NCBI GenBank assembly: GCA_907165275.2
Contig: OU015655.1
Coordinates: forward strand, 5,530,501-5,594,500
Direction: 5' to 3'
Source: Zygaena filipendulae
Taxonomy: Eukaryota; Arthropoda; Insecta; Lepidoptera; Zygaenidae
Length of the DNA stretch: 64,000 nt
Below the pieces are notes generated by a model. The model saw only the letters and a list, made by a program, of their open reading frames with translations, had not been told where the DNA came from and ran no database searches. The stretch's first letter is position 1. Every line of letters begins with the position of its first letter. Both the position numbers and the translations under genes were made by a program. Shown piece after piece: positions 41,317 to 56,300 of this stretch.

Positions 41317-44300
41317 ATGTGTGTGTGTGTGTGTGTGTGAGTGTGTGGTGTGTATGTGTGTGTGCGTGTGTGTAGGTGTGTAGTATACATAAATAACGAA
41401 TAGGTATTTTTATCTTTTAAATTATGAAAATCGAAATAAATTAATAACAATTTTTTTATTAATTGTTTTTCAATTGAAAAATGATAAGTAGATACCTATA
41501 TACGAGACGAGTTAAAAATGTGATTACTTTTCCGTTTCAAATCGAGTTGGATACTTGTGTAGCGATCAGTTCAATCGAGCATCAGTTGTTCGTTTTTAGA
41601 ATAAAAAAAAATGCAACAAAATTGGATCTAGCATTAGAAAAAGGAACCGTTCGCGAGATAGAGGAGCGCTCGTTACGTCGGCGTGGACGGCGGAAGTCCG
41701 GTCGGAAGGGGCGGGCATTGTTCAGATGCCATATTGAAAAGATGATGCCCCATGAGCGGACGATAATGGCCTTCGGGGCTACAATCTTTGTACAACCGGA
41801 ATATGATCGAGAATAGTGTATTCAGATTTAAATTATGTTTACCTAGGTACTTGAACTTCATATACTTTACGTTAGATTGTACTAGCTGTTCCCAGCGGTT
41901 TCACCCCGGGAATATCGGAGTCCCCGCGAGAATTCCGGGACAAAAAGTACTCTACATTCTTCTCTGTACCCCTGACAACGTGTGTGCATTTCGTGATGAT
42001 CGATTGAACCGCTAAGGCGTGAAAGCGCAACAAACAAACCCACTTTCGCATTTATAATAATAAGAATTATTGTACCTACGTCGTTAAAGTAAATTAACCT
42101 TAATTTTTATTAATTTAAGTTAATTTTTTTAAGTTGAATAATCAACTGCACACTCTTACCGTAGGTATACATTTGTCTCTAAAGAATGGTTCCACATTAT
42201 AATATAAATTATTTAATATTGTCTATGTCTATGCCTATTTATTATTCATGTTTATCTGTGATAAATGTACTCAAATTTAATCAATAACATGGACAAGTAC
42301 AAAAACTGTTTACTTTCATATTTATAAAACCATCATAAAGTTTTCAGTCTTGTTTTTCAATCTATCCATAATTCGAGTTGCAAATCTGTCGCCAAGCACC
42401 TAACGGTGTGTTCCGGCAGCCCCACTTGAAAGCCAGTTCCCATCCCCATTCCAGGTCGGCAACGCACTGGCATTCCTTCTGATGTTACAGATGTCTATGG
42501 GCGGCGGTAATCACTTACCATCAGGTGTACCACTTGCCCGTTTGCCCCCTATGACATAAAAAAAAAAAATCCTGCTAAAAGAAAATAAATGTAAATAAAT
42601 AAACAATAATCAACCCCATGTACATTGTACACTAATAAAAACAACTCAAATAATTGAAATCCCGTTAATCTTCAAAACGCTACAAAATCAAAAATCGGTT
42701 AGGTACAAGTAGGTAGGTAACTGATAGTTTTTTTTATGTATATTTCATGGACATTAGTGTTTATTCTGAGTCTGGGTATTTATAGTATGTATCAGAAGTA
42801 TATGTATATTTACAACAATAAAATAAGCATATAAATATGATATTTTGGTAGGTACTTACCACATTACAAATTCTACTTAATTTTAGGTGGCTTGTGTGAA
42901 CCCAAGCATTATTATTATTCTGTTACGGTGAAAACACCATCGTAATTTGTATAATATACTCGTAGGTATTTTGTTAGCACAAATACGATTCGCATTCAGT
43001 ATCTAATTGCATAGATTTCGCCGTAATTCGAGTAACGTGCTTTGCGTTTGTATAATGTAGGATTTTTGTTGTTGTCAGAAATCTGCGAGGATCCGGAATT
43101 TCCACGTCCGTACATGATGAAGCGCCCCGACCCGCACGAGAGCTTTTACGCGACCACGGACATTATTCACCACGTGAGTTATCAATGTATTTACAATAAT
43201 TAATATTATGTAGTATTGGTGTAAAATTTTATCGGTCCATTTAAAAATCGAACCACGCCATGATGAACGGAGCCAGCCACCATTTTGTTAACCCTCGCAA
43301 AAAAAAACAACCAAATTCATGTTTAGCTCAGGGAGCAAACAACTCCACAACGACGTCTATAGTTTTCGTGGATACTATTTTTAAGTCGACATTACTGGCG
43401 TAATAAAAACTCGCGGGAATATAAACGCCATAATTTAACAAATGAGAATAAAAATATTGAATTAAAAGTTCCTTTGGGTTCCATCAAGTATAAACAGTTT
43501 TTGGTAAAGCGAACCTCTGTTTGACTAACTTACGTAACATCCAATATTCTACATTAAGTAGGTAAAAATCTAAATATCTAAAATCGAGATTCTTGCTTAA
43601 TTTATTCACTAAAATGCCCAATTAAAAATAATAATTATGATGTCCCTCCGTTACAAGTTTTTCTTTGATAAACAAGTATAAGTTTGAAAGTACCGATGTA
43701 TTTTATCAAAATTGGAATAAAGGAAAATAGATTAAATTTATTCTGGAAGAACAGAGTGTTTGATTTGTAAAATTAAAATATACACACCGGCAGAATTTGC
43801 GGAACATAAAAAGGCAGAGTATAGAAATAATTACGTATATATATTAAAACAAATAATAATTAGATGTGAAGTAATAAATTAATATACATCTTTTAACACT
43901 TTAAAAGTTTGTAATTAAATTATTAAATTTTATTTAAAATAATAATAAAAAAAACACTTATTCTCTAATTTGTGGGCACACAAATAATGTTGCAAATTAA
44001 AGATTACTGTGATTTTAACACTAAATATATGAACGATTAATAACGTGTGTTTCTATACTCTGCCTTTTTATGTTCCGCTAATTCTGCCGGTGTGTATAGT
44101 TGCTATAATGTTTAATACACAATATTACCTACCTACTAATTAAAAAATATTATACAGTTGCCACAGATAATGTAACACTATACTGGTACAGTTGCTTAGA
44201 CATGAAACTGACCATGACACCTACTGCTGAAAACCGAAAAATCCTGTCTCGGGGAAAATCGTAAAAACCTATTAATAGATGGGACAAACGCCCGTAAACG

Positions 44301-47300
44301 CCCAGCAATTATCGAGTTTAAACCCGATGCTTGGGTTTATTGCCCATCTATACCTATTACATATTATATACACACCGGCAGAATTAGCGGAACATAAAAA
44401 GGCAGAGTAGGTATAGAAATACTCTGAATAACTAACTACATAATTACGTATATATTACAAATTATTATCAGGCATGAAGTAATAAATTAATATACATCTT
44501 TTAACACTTTAAAAGTTTGTAATTATATTATTAAATTTTATTTAAAATAATAATAAAAAAAACACTTTTTCTCTAATTTGTTGGCACACAAATAATGTTG
44601 CAAATTAAAGATTACTGTGATTGTAACACTAAATAAATTTAATATATATACGTAATTACGTATATACGTATACGTAATTATTTATATATTCTGCCTTTTT
44701 ATGTTCCGCTAATTCTGCCGGTGTGTATATTATCTGATTTTATACATATAAATAGTAGGAGTTTCTTATTAACTTTTGTACTAATCGATCCTTCACGGGT
44801 TCACTCGCGTTAATTTAGAAGTTCCCGTGGGAATTCCGGGATAAAATTACCTACTTTATGTCGCTCAGAAACACTTTAGATTTTTACGGTAAAGAATTAA
44901 AAAAATAGTTTTTTAAGTTTATCCATTACAAACAACCAACCAAAAAAAAAATTTTCTCTATAATATAGAACTATTAGAAAGACCAGTACTTGCTAAGTTT
45001 CTATATTACCATATTATAATCACGGTACCAAATTGCCTAATTATCGTACAAACAGTTAATTACCTACATCCACGCTATAGTTGAATGTGATACGTAGACC
45101 TCTACATTTCCATATAAGTCAGCTTCAGTACCACAATATTGGATTGGCCTGAAGGCATTGAATGTTAGCTTTTGAATGAGCATTCCATACAATCGGTAAT
45201 TACACTGACAAGGCCAGTCTGCAGTGCATAATATGAGCTCACATTCAGGTGTGTTGGAAGAAGTTTATTGGAAACTCAGTGTATATACAGTCTCCCCTCA
45301 TAAACGCACACATTCACGTATTAAAACGAAAAGGGATTAATTAAAACAACGTTCAGATGCATGCAATGGATTCAATTCGCGTCAAATAGCATTGTGCTCA
45401 TAATGAACATATATTGTTTCATATTGTCTAGTGTGTAATTGCTTTAGAATAACTACATAAATTCAAAGATTTCACTCCATTAGGATATTTGTCAGATTTT
45501 TCAAGTACATTATTTTATTTGCCGTGATGAAATGTTGTACCCAGCCTTGGTTCTGATAATAATTAATAAGCACAAACTAGCATTATTTTCTAAACTTTGT
45601 TGTGAATTGAAACAATTTTTTGTGATTGGTAGAAGTAGAGTAGGTAGCTAACCTTTATTACGCTGTACGTAAATATGTAGGTGTTGTAGCGGTATTGGAT
45701 ACTTGCCACCGTCTTTCTGAATCAATTAATTATAATTAAAGTGTAAAATATTGGTTTACGCGTACAATAAAGTTCGTTTTTAAGAAGCCTCTTTGCAATT
45801 AATTATTTCAAAACTCACTAGGTTTGCCTCGCGGTTTCAGCTCGGTGTATTTGGAAATTCCTCATCGTCTTCCTAGAAGAAATTATGTAAATGATAGTGA
45901 AATCCACATCAAATCCTTATGGTAGTTTAGAAGAACTAAGTAACAGTACAGACAAACAAGAATAGTCACTTTGGTACCGAAATGTTTAAACACATAAACA
46001 CCTAGGTATCTACAATAATTTAGCTATCTCGTTAGACCCAGCCTAGCTTATAGACTAGATTTCTCTAACAGTTAATTGCAAAGTAACTTTGCTGTGTTTA
46101 TATTGCTTCGTAAATGACAGGGGGTAACTTTGATGCGTAAAAGAGAGTTGAAATAGGGTTGGCAATGATATCATTTTTACTATCATGATATCAATTTTTC
46201 GGTGAAGTCGTGTTGAAATAAAACTAAGATATTTTCTCAGAAGGTCATCTAGTATCTTACAAAAATAGCGTTAGATTCAGTCATTATACTTAATTATTTC
46301 TTCGATCATATTAACTGTAGTTCTTAAATTATTATTATTTTGGAAACACAAAGCTAACTTTTAGTACGAAATAATTCATCTCAACCAGATCACTCAACCC
46401 AATTCCACAAAGTATAGGTAGCTATGTTGAATTTAATGGACCAACGCGTTTGTTTGATGGTTATTGTATTGACCTAAGGTGTTTTAATGATTGGAATTTG
46501 GCGACAACCCTAGTTGTCGAATAGGTCACAAGTTCTATAGTCACAACTCAAAGCCACATTAGTTACGCTTCACTTGAGTTAAAGCAGCTTGTCTGAGTAT
46601 CGGCAACTTGATACGAGCGCACAATCTTTGGTAGACTCACTACGTTTCAGATGTCGCCCTGGTTGTATAGATGTCCTATAATATATATAATTCAATGTAA
46701 TCTAAAATGAACGGAAAACTTAAAGGCACATTTCTCAAAATGTCGTAGATAATCGTCGTCGAAAACAGAAACTCTGCTTATATTCTCTACAATTTATAAC
46801 TACCTTATTTTTAACAACAACATAACAATAAATAAATAAATAAATAACAGTTGTAGCTAATTAAAAATAGTACCTATTCGATTTCTGATTAAGTTCGTAC
46901 TGTTACAAACAAAATTACGTTTGAAATAGTTGCTTTTCTCAATGTAGAACTACTAGATATGTACAGAAAATTGTTTTACGAAACTTTCAATTAATATGAC
47001 ACGCTAAGATACCCAGTTATGTATCTACGTATTTGGCAAAATGATGCAACTACCATGAAAATACAAGGATCTTTCCCTAAAAGTTTCTGTAAGTTCTTAA
47101 CAGTAATTAAGTTGGATGAAAGTTATCTATATTAATTAATTGGAGTGTAACCTCGAAGCTTTCTCTCAAAAACTCTTGTATATAAGAGGGATGAAAGCCG
47201 AAGTATCTCTCGGAACATTCCACATTTGCCAAACATCGACACCGCAAGAGAGCGGTGAATATCAACAATTACTTTGAGCGAAACCAGCACCCTGGAAGCG

Positions 47301-50300
47301 AGTAAGCTGCTCGACTTCACATTCCCACCTAATTTGATAAAATGAGCATACAATTCATATATTACAATATGTATGTACAATTGTACATATTTATATAACA
47401 ACAGCATGTTATCTTATCTTAATATATATAAATCACGTGTCACGTTGTTTGTCCGCGATGGACTCCGAAACTACGGAACGGATTTTGATAAAATTTTGTA
47501 ACCATTTATAATATGGTCCAACTTAAAAGTTAGGATAGTTTTTATCCCGGAATTCCCGCGGGAACTCTGACACTAATGCGGGGAACTACTGTCGGGGTAC
47601 AAAGAAGGACATAGAGTACTTTTTTCCCGCAACCTCCGCGGGAACTCCGAAATTACCGCGGATGAAATCGCGGGGGACAGCTAGTCTTTATATAAATTCC
47701 AAAACAAATATAAATGATGTTATTTTTGACAAGTAGGTACAATTTTACAACACCAATTTATGCCGGAATTTATATTCTAATAAAAATATATTTTCAAATT
47801 GATATTTAAATAGGGGCTTTATAGGTTACTTAAGGAGGAAGTTTTTTTTTATCTATACAATTGCTGGCCCCTCGGTTTCACCCATGTGACTTGCGGGACT
47901 CCCGCAGGAACTATCAATTTTCTTTAATACAAGCCTTGTCCTGACAATTAGATATGAACTCAACAATATTCGTTCATTCAATATTGGTCGAGCCATTTTC
48001 CAATGTTTGCGAAACTTATACACGGCAGTTGGTTTATGTGTTAGTAGCTACTTAGATGATTGCCCGCGGTTTAATTCGCGTTAATTAATAGCTTTCCTTT
48101 AGGGATGGACTAATCTAGACTACAGTCTTATTTGTTGGAAAAAGCACTTTAATAATAGTAGTAGGTACAGCGTTCTATTTTAAAGTATAATTATTACTTC
48201 AAGATCGTTTATAGACAGTAAATTATTATGAATTGCTCTTCTACATACATAAATCGTTGTTTAACTATTGAGCAAAACCGAACGCAGGACTACGCTGTTA
48301 GTCCAATAAAAGAGATTGCACTGGGAGCATGCAGGAACACAGACGCATTTTTCAATTCAAGTGAAGCCGGAGTAGCGATAATCGGAACGTATAACGCTAT
48401 TAAAATCGCTCTATACTGCCGAGAAAAAAGCTTGTGTATAGTATTGTGTATACTTATGTAGGTATACAAGGTGAAATTTTCGTATTATTTACTATAGAGT
48501 ATGGACGCATTTTAGGGCCCGTCGTTACTAACACTATTGAGAATTTTGCTATGGCAATGCCTGTCATTTCCATAGTAAAATTCTCAATACTGCATTAAAG
48601 ACGGGCTCTAAAATGCTTCCACAGTAAATTTCAATACGAAAATTTCACCGTAAGAAGTAGGTAATACTTTATGGCCGTGAGTAAATAAATGAGCACCTAC
48701 CTAATTTATTTAAAAAACAAATTAGTAAACGTAAAGTGTAATTTCTAATACTTAAAAATCTCGAGTCACAGTGTTTGTCATCGAACTCCTCTGAAACGAC
48801 TTGACCGATTTTTTAAAAAAAATTTGTGTACCTACCTATATTTGGTGGGTCTGATAAGAGGTGATAAAGGTGCAGGCTACCCAGATTTTTCAGATATTAT
48901 GTTTATTAAAAACTTTATTAGGTACTACATTAAAAACTGACTTGCCACCAGCCTACACCGGGCTATTATGTAACTTTTGTTGCTATTGTTTTTCGGCTTC
49001 AATCCGAAAGATAGTGGTTTTTTTTATTAATTGATCGTGTTTAGACAGCTACAGTGTAAGTAATATGTTGTTTTTGGTTGATTGCTAGATATTGGAGGTG
49101 TCAAAACGTGCATATTGTAATCGCAAAACCGTAATGTTTTTGATTGCAACCGAAAAATGATAGAAACAAAAGTTACATAATAGCCCCTCAGATGTTGCTC
49201 TATTAAAATTCTCTCTCAACACACTAAAAGAAGTGTAACTACCAATTTCATAGCTCGTAAGTCAGTCGGTAAATCTCAACTCTGTAATAGTACATTGTTA
49301 TCCTAGGGGTGAAAGTAACTTATTTAGTCCCGAGACGGGGTTTGGCGCCCGAGCGTATAGCGAGGGCGCCAATAGATCGAGGGACTAAATAAGTCTTTCT
49401 CCCGAGGGTAACACTGTGCTTTTCGAATGCAAGGAAAGTCAAAATAAAAATAGGAATCAGCTAAAGAAAAAATGAGTGAAGATCGGATAGTCGCTTGACG
49501 CTTTCCCACCTATTTCTTTTTCTTTGGCCGGCTAGCTATTCAGCCAGTATTTTTTATTTACATTGTGGCGACCTAAAAAAAATATTTTCTTTAATTATTA
49601 AGTATTAATTAAAGAAAATTAAAAAATATAAATAGGAATTAGCTTAAGAAAAAGTGAGTGAATTTTATTTTAATTAATACCTACTTAAACTTTACGTTAT
49701 TTCAATTTTACATCGCGCTGACTGTATAGAAAGTTGAAACATGGTTCAATAGAAATGTGAAAATAGACCTATTTTTTTTTTAATAATTTGACAGTTGTCA
49801 GTTGAAAGCGATTCTCCCTAGGGCTGAAAAGGGTTACTTTCAACCCGCTTCTCAGGCAACTTCAGACCTACTTTCCGAGTATGAGTAATGAAAAATATAT
49901 TATAGGTGCTTTATAAGTATTATCAACATCTATCTATACGTAGCACTGTCGTTGACTATCGTTTTAAATTTTCATCTTACAATATTATGTTTTGCTTGAC
50001 TTCGCAAAACAAAATTATCGCAGAGTAATTGTCATTGTGGATTACTCACGATAGAATCACACAGTCATTGCAGCATTACAGGTGTTACGTGACCGTGAGT
50101 AATTTAAGAAGCTAGTCTCTCAGCGGTTTCACCGGCGTAAATTTCGGAATCCTGCAATAACTCTTTATACCTCTCTTCTATTCCAAGACCTAAATTACTC
50201 GTAATTATATACTAAATATAGTTATTTATACGTAACTATTCCCCCTGCAGTTTCGCTCGTATGAATTTTGTTCTCTTGGTTCCGAGATATATCCTATACT

Positions 50301-53300
50301 GTAACTATTAATACTCGATATATACCTACTGTAAGAATTTAGTATCGGTTCAGTAGTTCTATAGATTACCTCCAACATCAACTTACAAACTTTACCCATA
50401 TATAAAACTATGTAACTTTTATTACAAATATAAGATAAGAGTGGTTTTTCCCGTGATTCATCCCCGTGAAAAGATTTCTTTATTCAAAATAGATTTCAAT
50501 ACATCGTTGTATCGTTGTGCCTTTTTCAGTAGCGAGATTTCGGGATTCCTTCGGGAACCCATTGTTGTACTGGAATAAAAATATGTGTTGACCCGGTACA
50601 TAGCTTTGTACGTACATACCAAATTTATCCAAAAGACAGTGTAAAAAGAACTGTTTCGACTTTCGACCTCAACAACGAGAACAATCCACCAAGACCTTAT
50701 TTAAAAAAAAAACACAATGTAAACTCGTACAGACAAAACTCCTTTACACATTTATATATAGGTAGGTACCTACATAATATATAATTATCTCAATTCATAG
50801 AAGTATTATATTAAGTACATAATGGGCTAGTTGACTAAAACTTTTTTTTAATTCGGTTTGTAGAATAATAAAAAGTATTGGACACGATTTTTTTCACGTA
50901 ATCAAATAATAACGGCGATACATTGAGTTGAAATTTCGCGTGACGTCACTTTCCGGTGCAGTTTGTATGGGGGCTTATAGAGGTCGAGCCCCCACCAAAA
51001 ACTTCAATGCTCTATATCTATGTACCGATATTTTCATTAATTTGAAAAAGCAGAAAATATTTTCATGAAATTTAGTATGCAGGGGGTTTCGCGGGCGATT
51101 AATCGATCTAGCTAGGTTTAATTTTTAGAAAACTTCGTTTTATCCGTATTTTCAGGCAATGAAAAATGAGTGTTTGGTATACTGCTTTTCTACATAACAA
51201 CAGATGGCGCTACGAGCGAAGCTCGGTCGCCCAGATTATTAATATATAAAACACTAGTTGTGCCCTGCGGTTATACCTGCATTAATTACAGAGTTCCTGC
51301 GGGAATTCTGAGGTAAAAAGTACCCTATGTGTTAATGTGATGTATAAGCTATATTATTGTAAAGTTTCATTTTAATCTATCTAGTAGTTTTTGCGTGAAA
51401 GAGTAACAAACATCCATCCATCCATCCATCCATACATACTTACAAACTTTCGCGTTTATAATATTAGTAGGATTGTATTTGTTACCTACCTCAAATTTGT
51501 TATTTATTTTTGTATCGATAAAATTGACAAAAGATGTGTTGAGTTTTATGTTGCTGTATTTATTGGATGGTAAAATTTCGCGATGGCGGTATTTTATACG
51601 TACCTACTCGTATGTGTGAATTGGAATATATTGATGTCTCGACCTGATTCTTTCGTTGTCCGCGAAGAGCTCTAAGAAAGATTTAGCAGTCTATAGCACC
51701 ATAAACTGCAATTTCCAATCACAATGTACAACGTGGCTAGTTGAATCTTTTAAGTTTTTCTAGCTTTGAAGATATAGTTGTAACCATTAGGTACCTGCTT
51801 GTAACAAAAATATTATATTATCTTGCAGATTTAAAACTATTTTAAGTTTATCATAACAGTAATTAGGTAGGTACTTAATTTTATTTTGAACTTAATGAAA
51901 GATTGAAACTGAACCACTTGGGTACATTGTACTAATATGAAGACAACAAATGTTTGTTAATGTGGTGGAGATGTTCAATAGTTGATAACAGTGATAGACT
52001 GCAAACATTTGGTCAATGCACTCTCCACATAGTGAGGTGGCCAAACTAGCGGTAATGTCTGGCGGTCGCTGCTATAGATCATCGATTGTGTAGATGCTGG
52101 CTGACATTTAACACTATATTTTAAATAATAATATATATAACCCAGTCAACTAAACAGATGAGTGAGTCTATATTACGCTAAAATTCTATCAACCAACCAA
52201 CAGCGGGTTTTTTGTAACAAATATTTATTTTTTAATATTTTTGAGGTAATTGTTATGAAACAAACAAAATACTTACAAGGTAGAAAAAATATCTGTATTA
52301 CTAAGTTTGCTACAACGTATATATTTACGTAGAAAAAAGCCTCAATGCAAACACGTAAATGGTGGCAACATACAGAGGTATACGAATTCACGTAATATTA
52401 CAGAGTGTGAAAAGCTAAAATATAACGGTACTTTCCTGATATAAATAGAGCTTTGTAAGCACATATATAAAAAATATATAAACCGATATTACAAGTTAGT
52501 AATACCAAGCTACATTAACAAGTCATGCCTTTTTTCCTTCACTAGTTTTTTTGTTAATATACAAAGCCGTGGATACAGCTGGCGATTATGCTAAGCCAAC
52601 ACTGAAGAATCTCTTTCAAACTAACAGTTTTTACGTGACGAACAAAAGAGTTTATTTGCGGTGAGAGGGAAAAAAAATGTTAAAGCTTACGTTCTATAAA
52701 ATCTATGTGTTCGTAGCTTCGTGTCGCGGGCCCAGGTGTTCGGCGGCTCGCCCTCCATTTCTCAAAGTGAATCCACGTTGCGGCCCGTATTTTATAATGA
52801 CACTGGGAGTTTGTGTTCAAACAACGTATGCTCGCTGCCCACTCACGGATTACTTTTAGGGTTGTGCCTTTTGTTAAAAGAAATGTTTGTCGCACGTTCA
52901 CAATTTCGGCTGATATTCACTGTACGAGATAAAGTGTACGCTAAAGTAAAGCTTTTATAATAATATATCTTGTGGCTACCGTTATTGACATACATTTAAA
53001 TTACATACACAATTTTTCCTGCGGGAATTCCGAAACTCACGCGGGTGAATCTCCGAAACGGTTGGACCGATTTTGACGGGACTTTTACTGCCATCATTTC
53101 TGATGTTATAAGGAGTAAATTCGGCTACATTGTAGTTTCTGCGGGAATTCCGAAACCCACCCGAGTGAAACCGCGGGGCATACCTTATAAGCCTATAATT
53201 TCAATGAAACTAAGCATGTAAAATAAATCGAAATAAATTTTATCATTCAATATTATGCTCTAATGCACCATAAAGAAAGTCAATAGATACATCGCATACC

Positions 53301-56300
53301 CGGTTGCAATGCAAAAAAGTTAATTTTATCAAAAAATAAAATTTTACCCTTTGCTAAATAGGTACTTACATTGTTAAAAAACTGCTCGTGTTGTAAAAAA
53401 ATTGAAAACAAGTTTTAATTACAATCAGCAACCGCGAAGTACAAACTAACGAATCACGAAATTCTCTCACTATAGCATCGCTAACTTTCCACGAAAGTGT
53501 GACAAGCTCCAACCATCTCTCTCTTTCTTTGTATATAAAATATTCAGCAGCATCCGAAGGCTGCCTCCTTATTATAAACTATTCCATGGCAAGTTCTCTA
53601 GCAGTTCCCCCAAGGGATATTATGATGCTCCGTATACACTTACAACATTTTATATGATGTAAGTTGCTTTATATATTTTCTTATTTAAACCACAATAGCT
53701 ATGAAATTGAATTTTTGATTCATTCATATCGTATCCCCATTCCCCAACATCAACCATTGATATCAAACGGATATTACCTAAAGGACGACGTCGACATCTC
53801 TTTCTAATTTACTGAAAAAATAACCGTTCATATTATCTATCACTAGTTGTGCCTCGCGGTTTCACCCGCGTGAGTTTCGGAATTCCCGCAGGAACCTAAA
53901 AGTCGCCTAATATACTAAATCTTCCCTGAACTTCCACAAATATTTCAAGATCAAAATTAGCCTAATCTGTCCAGCCGTTCTCGAGTTTTAGCGAGATAAA
54001 CGAACAGCAATTCATCTTTATGTAGGTATGAAGATTTCATCAGTTGGTATAGATACCTACCTAATTAATTATTATCTTTACTATTATGAAAATGAGAGTA
54101 TGAGTTTATCTGTTTGTTTGTCACTAATAAAACACTCATAATTGTATTACAAATTTGTCCGATTGCGATGAAACTGAAAATGCATCTGTTTTTAACTACA
54201 AAGAAAAACCTTGTACCTATTGCCACGCATGAAGATCGAAACTAGTGACATAAATATTCTATTTTTACAGTCCATATATCTTTAAATTTAATTATATTTT
54301 ATAGATTACTGTTTACAGTGTTTGATCGTTCGATTAAAATGAGAATGCATTAAACGAAGCGAACCCTTCGCGGCAAATACCAAATTCCACAGTGAGGATT
54401 GTCACCGGGCCCACTAAGTTTTGTAATCCGGGGCCCGCTTCCTTAAGCAACCTCAACTTTCTTATTGAACTTTTAACAATACCATAAAATGAATGCGATT
54501 ATAAGATTTGTTTTAAAAATAATCTTCTTATTTTTGTATGTGCCGTTCGTTTAGTTTAATCAACATTTTTGCACCCACCCGTTGGTACTTCAATAAAAGT
54601 GGCACACGGCACAACTTACCCTCGCGAGCACCGAGTACCTAGTAACCTAAGCTAAGTACCCCCGCGTGTCGCGTGAATATGTCATGTCCAACCCACCCCC
54701 TTTTGTCTCCGGTATAAGTAGGGGTATGAGTTGTGACACTGGAGCAGAATTAGATAAATAATGGATTGGTTTGCATAACCGCTGCCGAGTTTACACGAGT
54801 ATAGGTAAGTGGTGTACTCACATAATATAAAAGAGAAAAATAATAGAATCACATTTTACTTCAGAAAAATTGCAATATAATTTAACATACACGATTCTAT
54901 TTGAAATATGGAATTGGAAACTTTCATACAGTTAAGCAACTTGAATTTGGCCGAAGACATTAAATATTTAGTTTATTAGTCTCTGTAGATACGCAAGTCA
55001 GAGTAAAATTAAATATTATTATTGCATTTCGTTACTCCGATGAATATAAATACTCAAGGGAAACCATTAAACAAATGTATTCTAATCTTCAAACTATCCC
55101 CGTACATTGTACAACGTTGCGATGCGTCTGCGGAGGGGAGAGACCCGGGTTTTGTAATATTAATGGTATTTATTGCCTGAGGTATGCCTGGATTTTACTC
55201 ATTAGGGGTATTAGCCAGCCGTTTGTGAAATGATAAATGAGTAGAGTACAGGAGGGTTTTATTATTAAGAAAATGACTACACCGGAACATGTGTTTGGTC
55301 AACTTTACAGTACACACTTGTAGTATTTTATAACGTAGCTACCTAATATATTACCTTATTAAAAAAATCGACATTTATGACTATTTTATTTAGGTGGGAT
55401 TTCATTCAAACGTGATATAAATAATAAAAAAGCTCGACAACATGCGCGCTTTATACATAAACTAGTTGTGCCCCGCGATTTCACCCGCGTTAGTTTCAGA
55501 GTTCCCGCGGAAATTCCGGGATAAAAGTACCCTATGTGTTAATCTGATGTATAAAAAAAAATAACCTATATTATTTTAAGTTTCATTTAAATCCATTTGG
55601 TAGTTTTTACGTAAAAGAGTAACAAACATCCATCCGTCCATCCATCCATCCATCCATCCATCCATACATAGTTACAAATTTTCGCGTTTATAATATTAGT
55701 AGGATAGAGCCACCCAAATTTTTTATTTCAGTTTCACTTTAAGTGTATACAATAGGTGATGTACCTATACATGATAAAGTGTTGATAATTACAATAGGTT
55801 AGGAGCACACATATCAACTCTACTCTTGCCATAATTCATAGTGCGCTATAGGTAAATTATGCGAAAACAATCTTAGGTAGCCGGGAGGGGGCAGCGGCAA
55901 TTAAGGCCACAGGAATAGTTATTTACTGGCTCATATAAAATGTGGGCTATCCAGGATTATTAACGAAGTAATGCCGCAACAAAAACAGATCATAATGGCT
56001 CTGTGTAATAACTTGGGCGGTTTCACCCGGGCGTTGCTTAATTGACTAATGGAAACGTAATCATATTTATGTATGTATAAATATCGTAGCGTATAACAGT
56101 TAGACGCATTAATGTCAATGTGCATATACTTTCAGTATATTAATGATTGAATTAAATAGCAGATTATATAACGTCACGACATTAGAACGGCAGTGAGCGC
56201 AAGCAAAGTGAAGCCACTTCAAGTCAGGCTAAAAGACAGAATACGTCGTCTTTGTGTTAATGTGAGCTTTTGTCGCTGTTTTTACACCGTTCCATATCCA

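Larger units (their letters stand above)
38806..43078. other. Ddr intron 9
   Basis: GT-AG intron of 4273 bp containing three Helitron-like copies, SINE pieces, a TG microsatellite and a poly-A retroelement tail. The stretches 39950-40590, 40690-41270 and 42070-42370 hold nothing recognised. The open frame 41481-41816 ends in an Arg-rich tail, matches nothing known and lacks exon phase support. Confidence 0.85.

Noticed and set aside
41481..41816. 111-residue open frame with an Arg-rich end
   Set aside because: No known match, does not fit Ddr phases, and most of it has AT-rich noncoding composition.
51411..55665. CATC repeats considered as a CRISPR-like or satellite array
   Set aside because: Simple four-base repeats within Helitron-like copies; no spacers or longer repeat unit.
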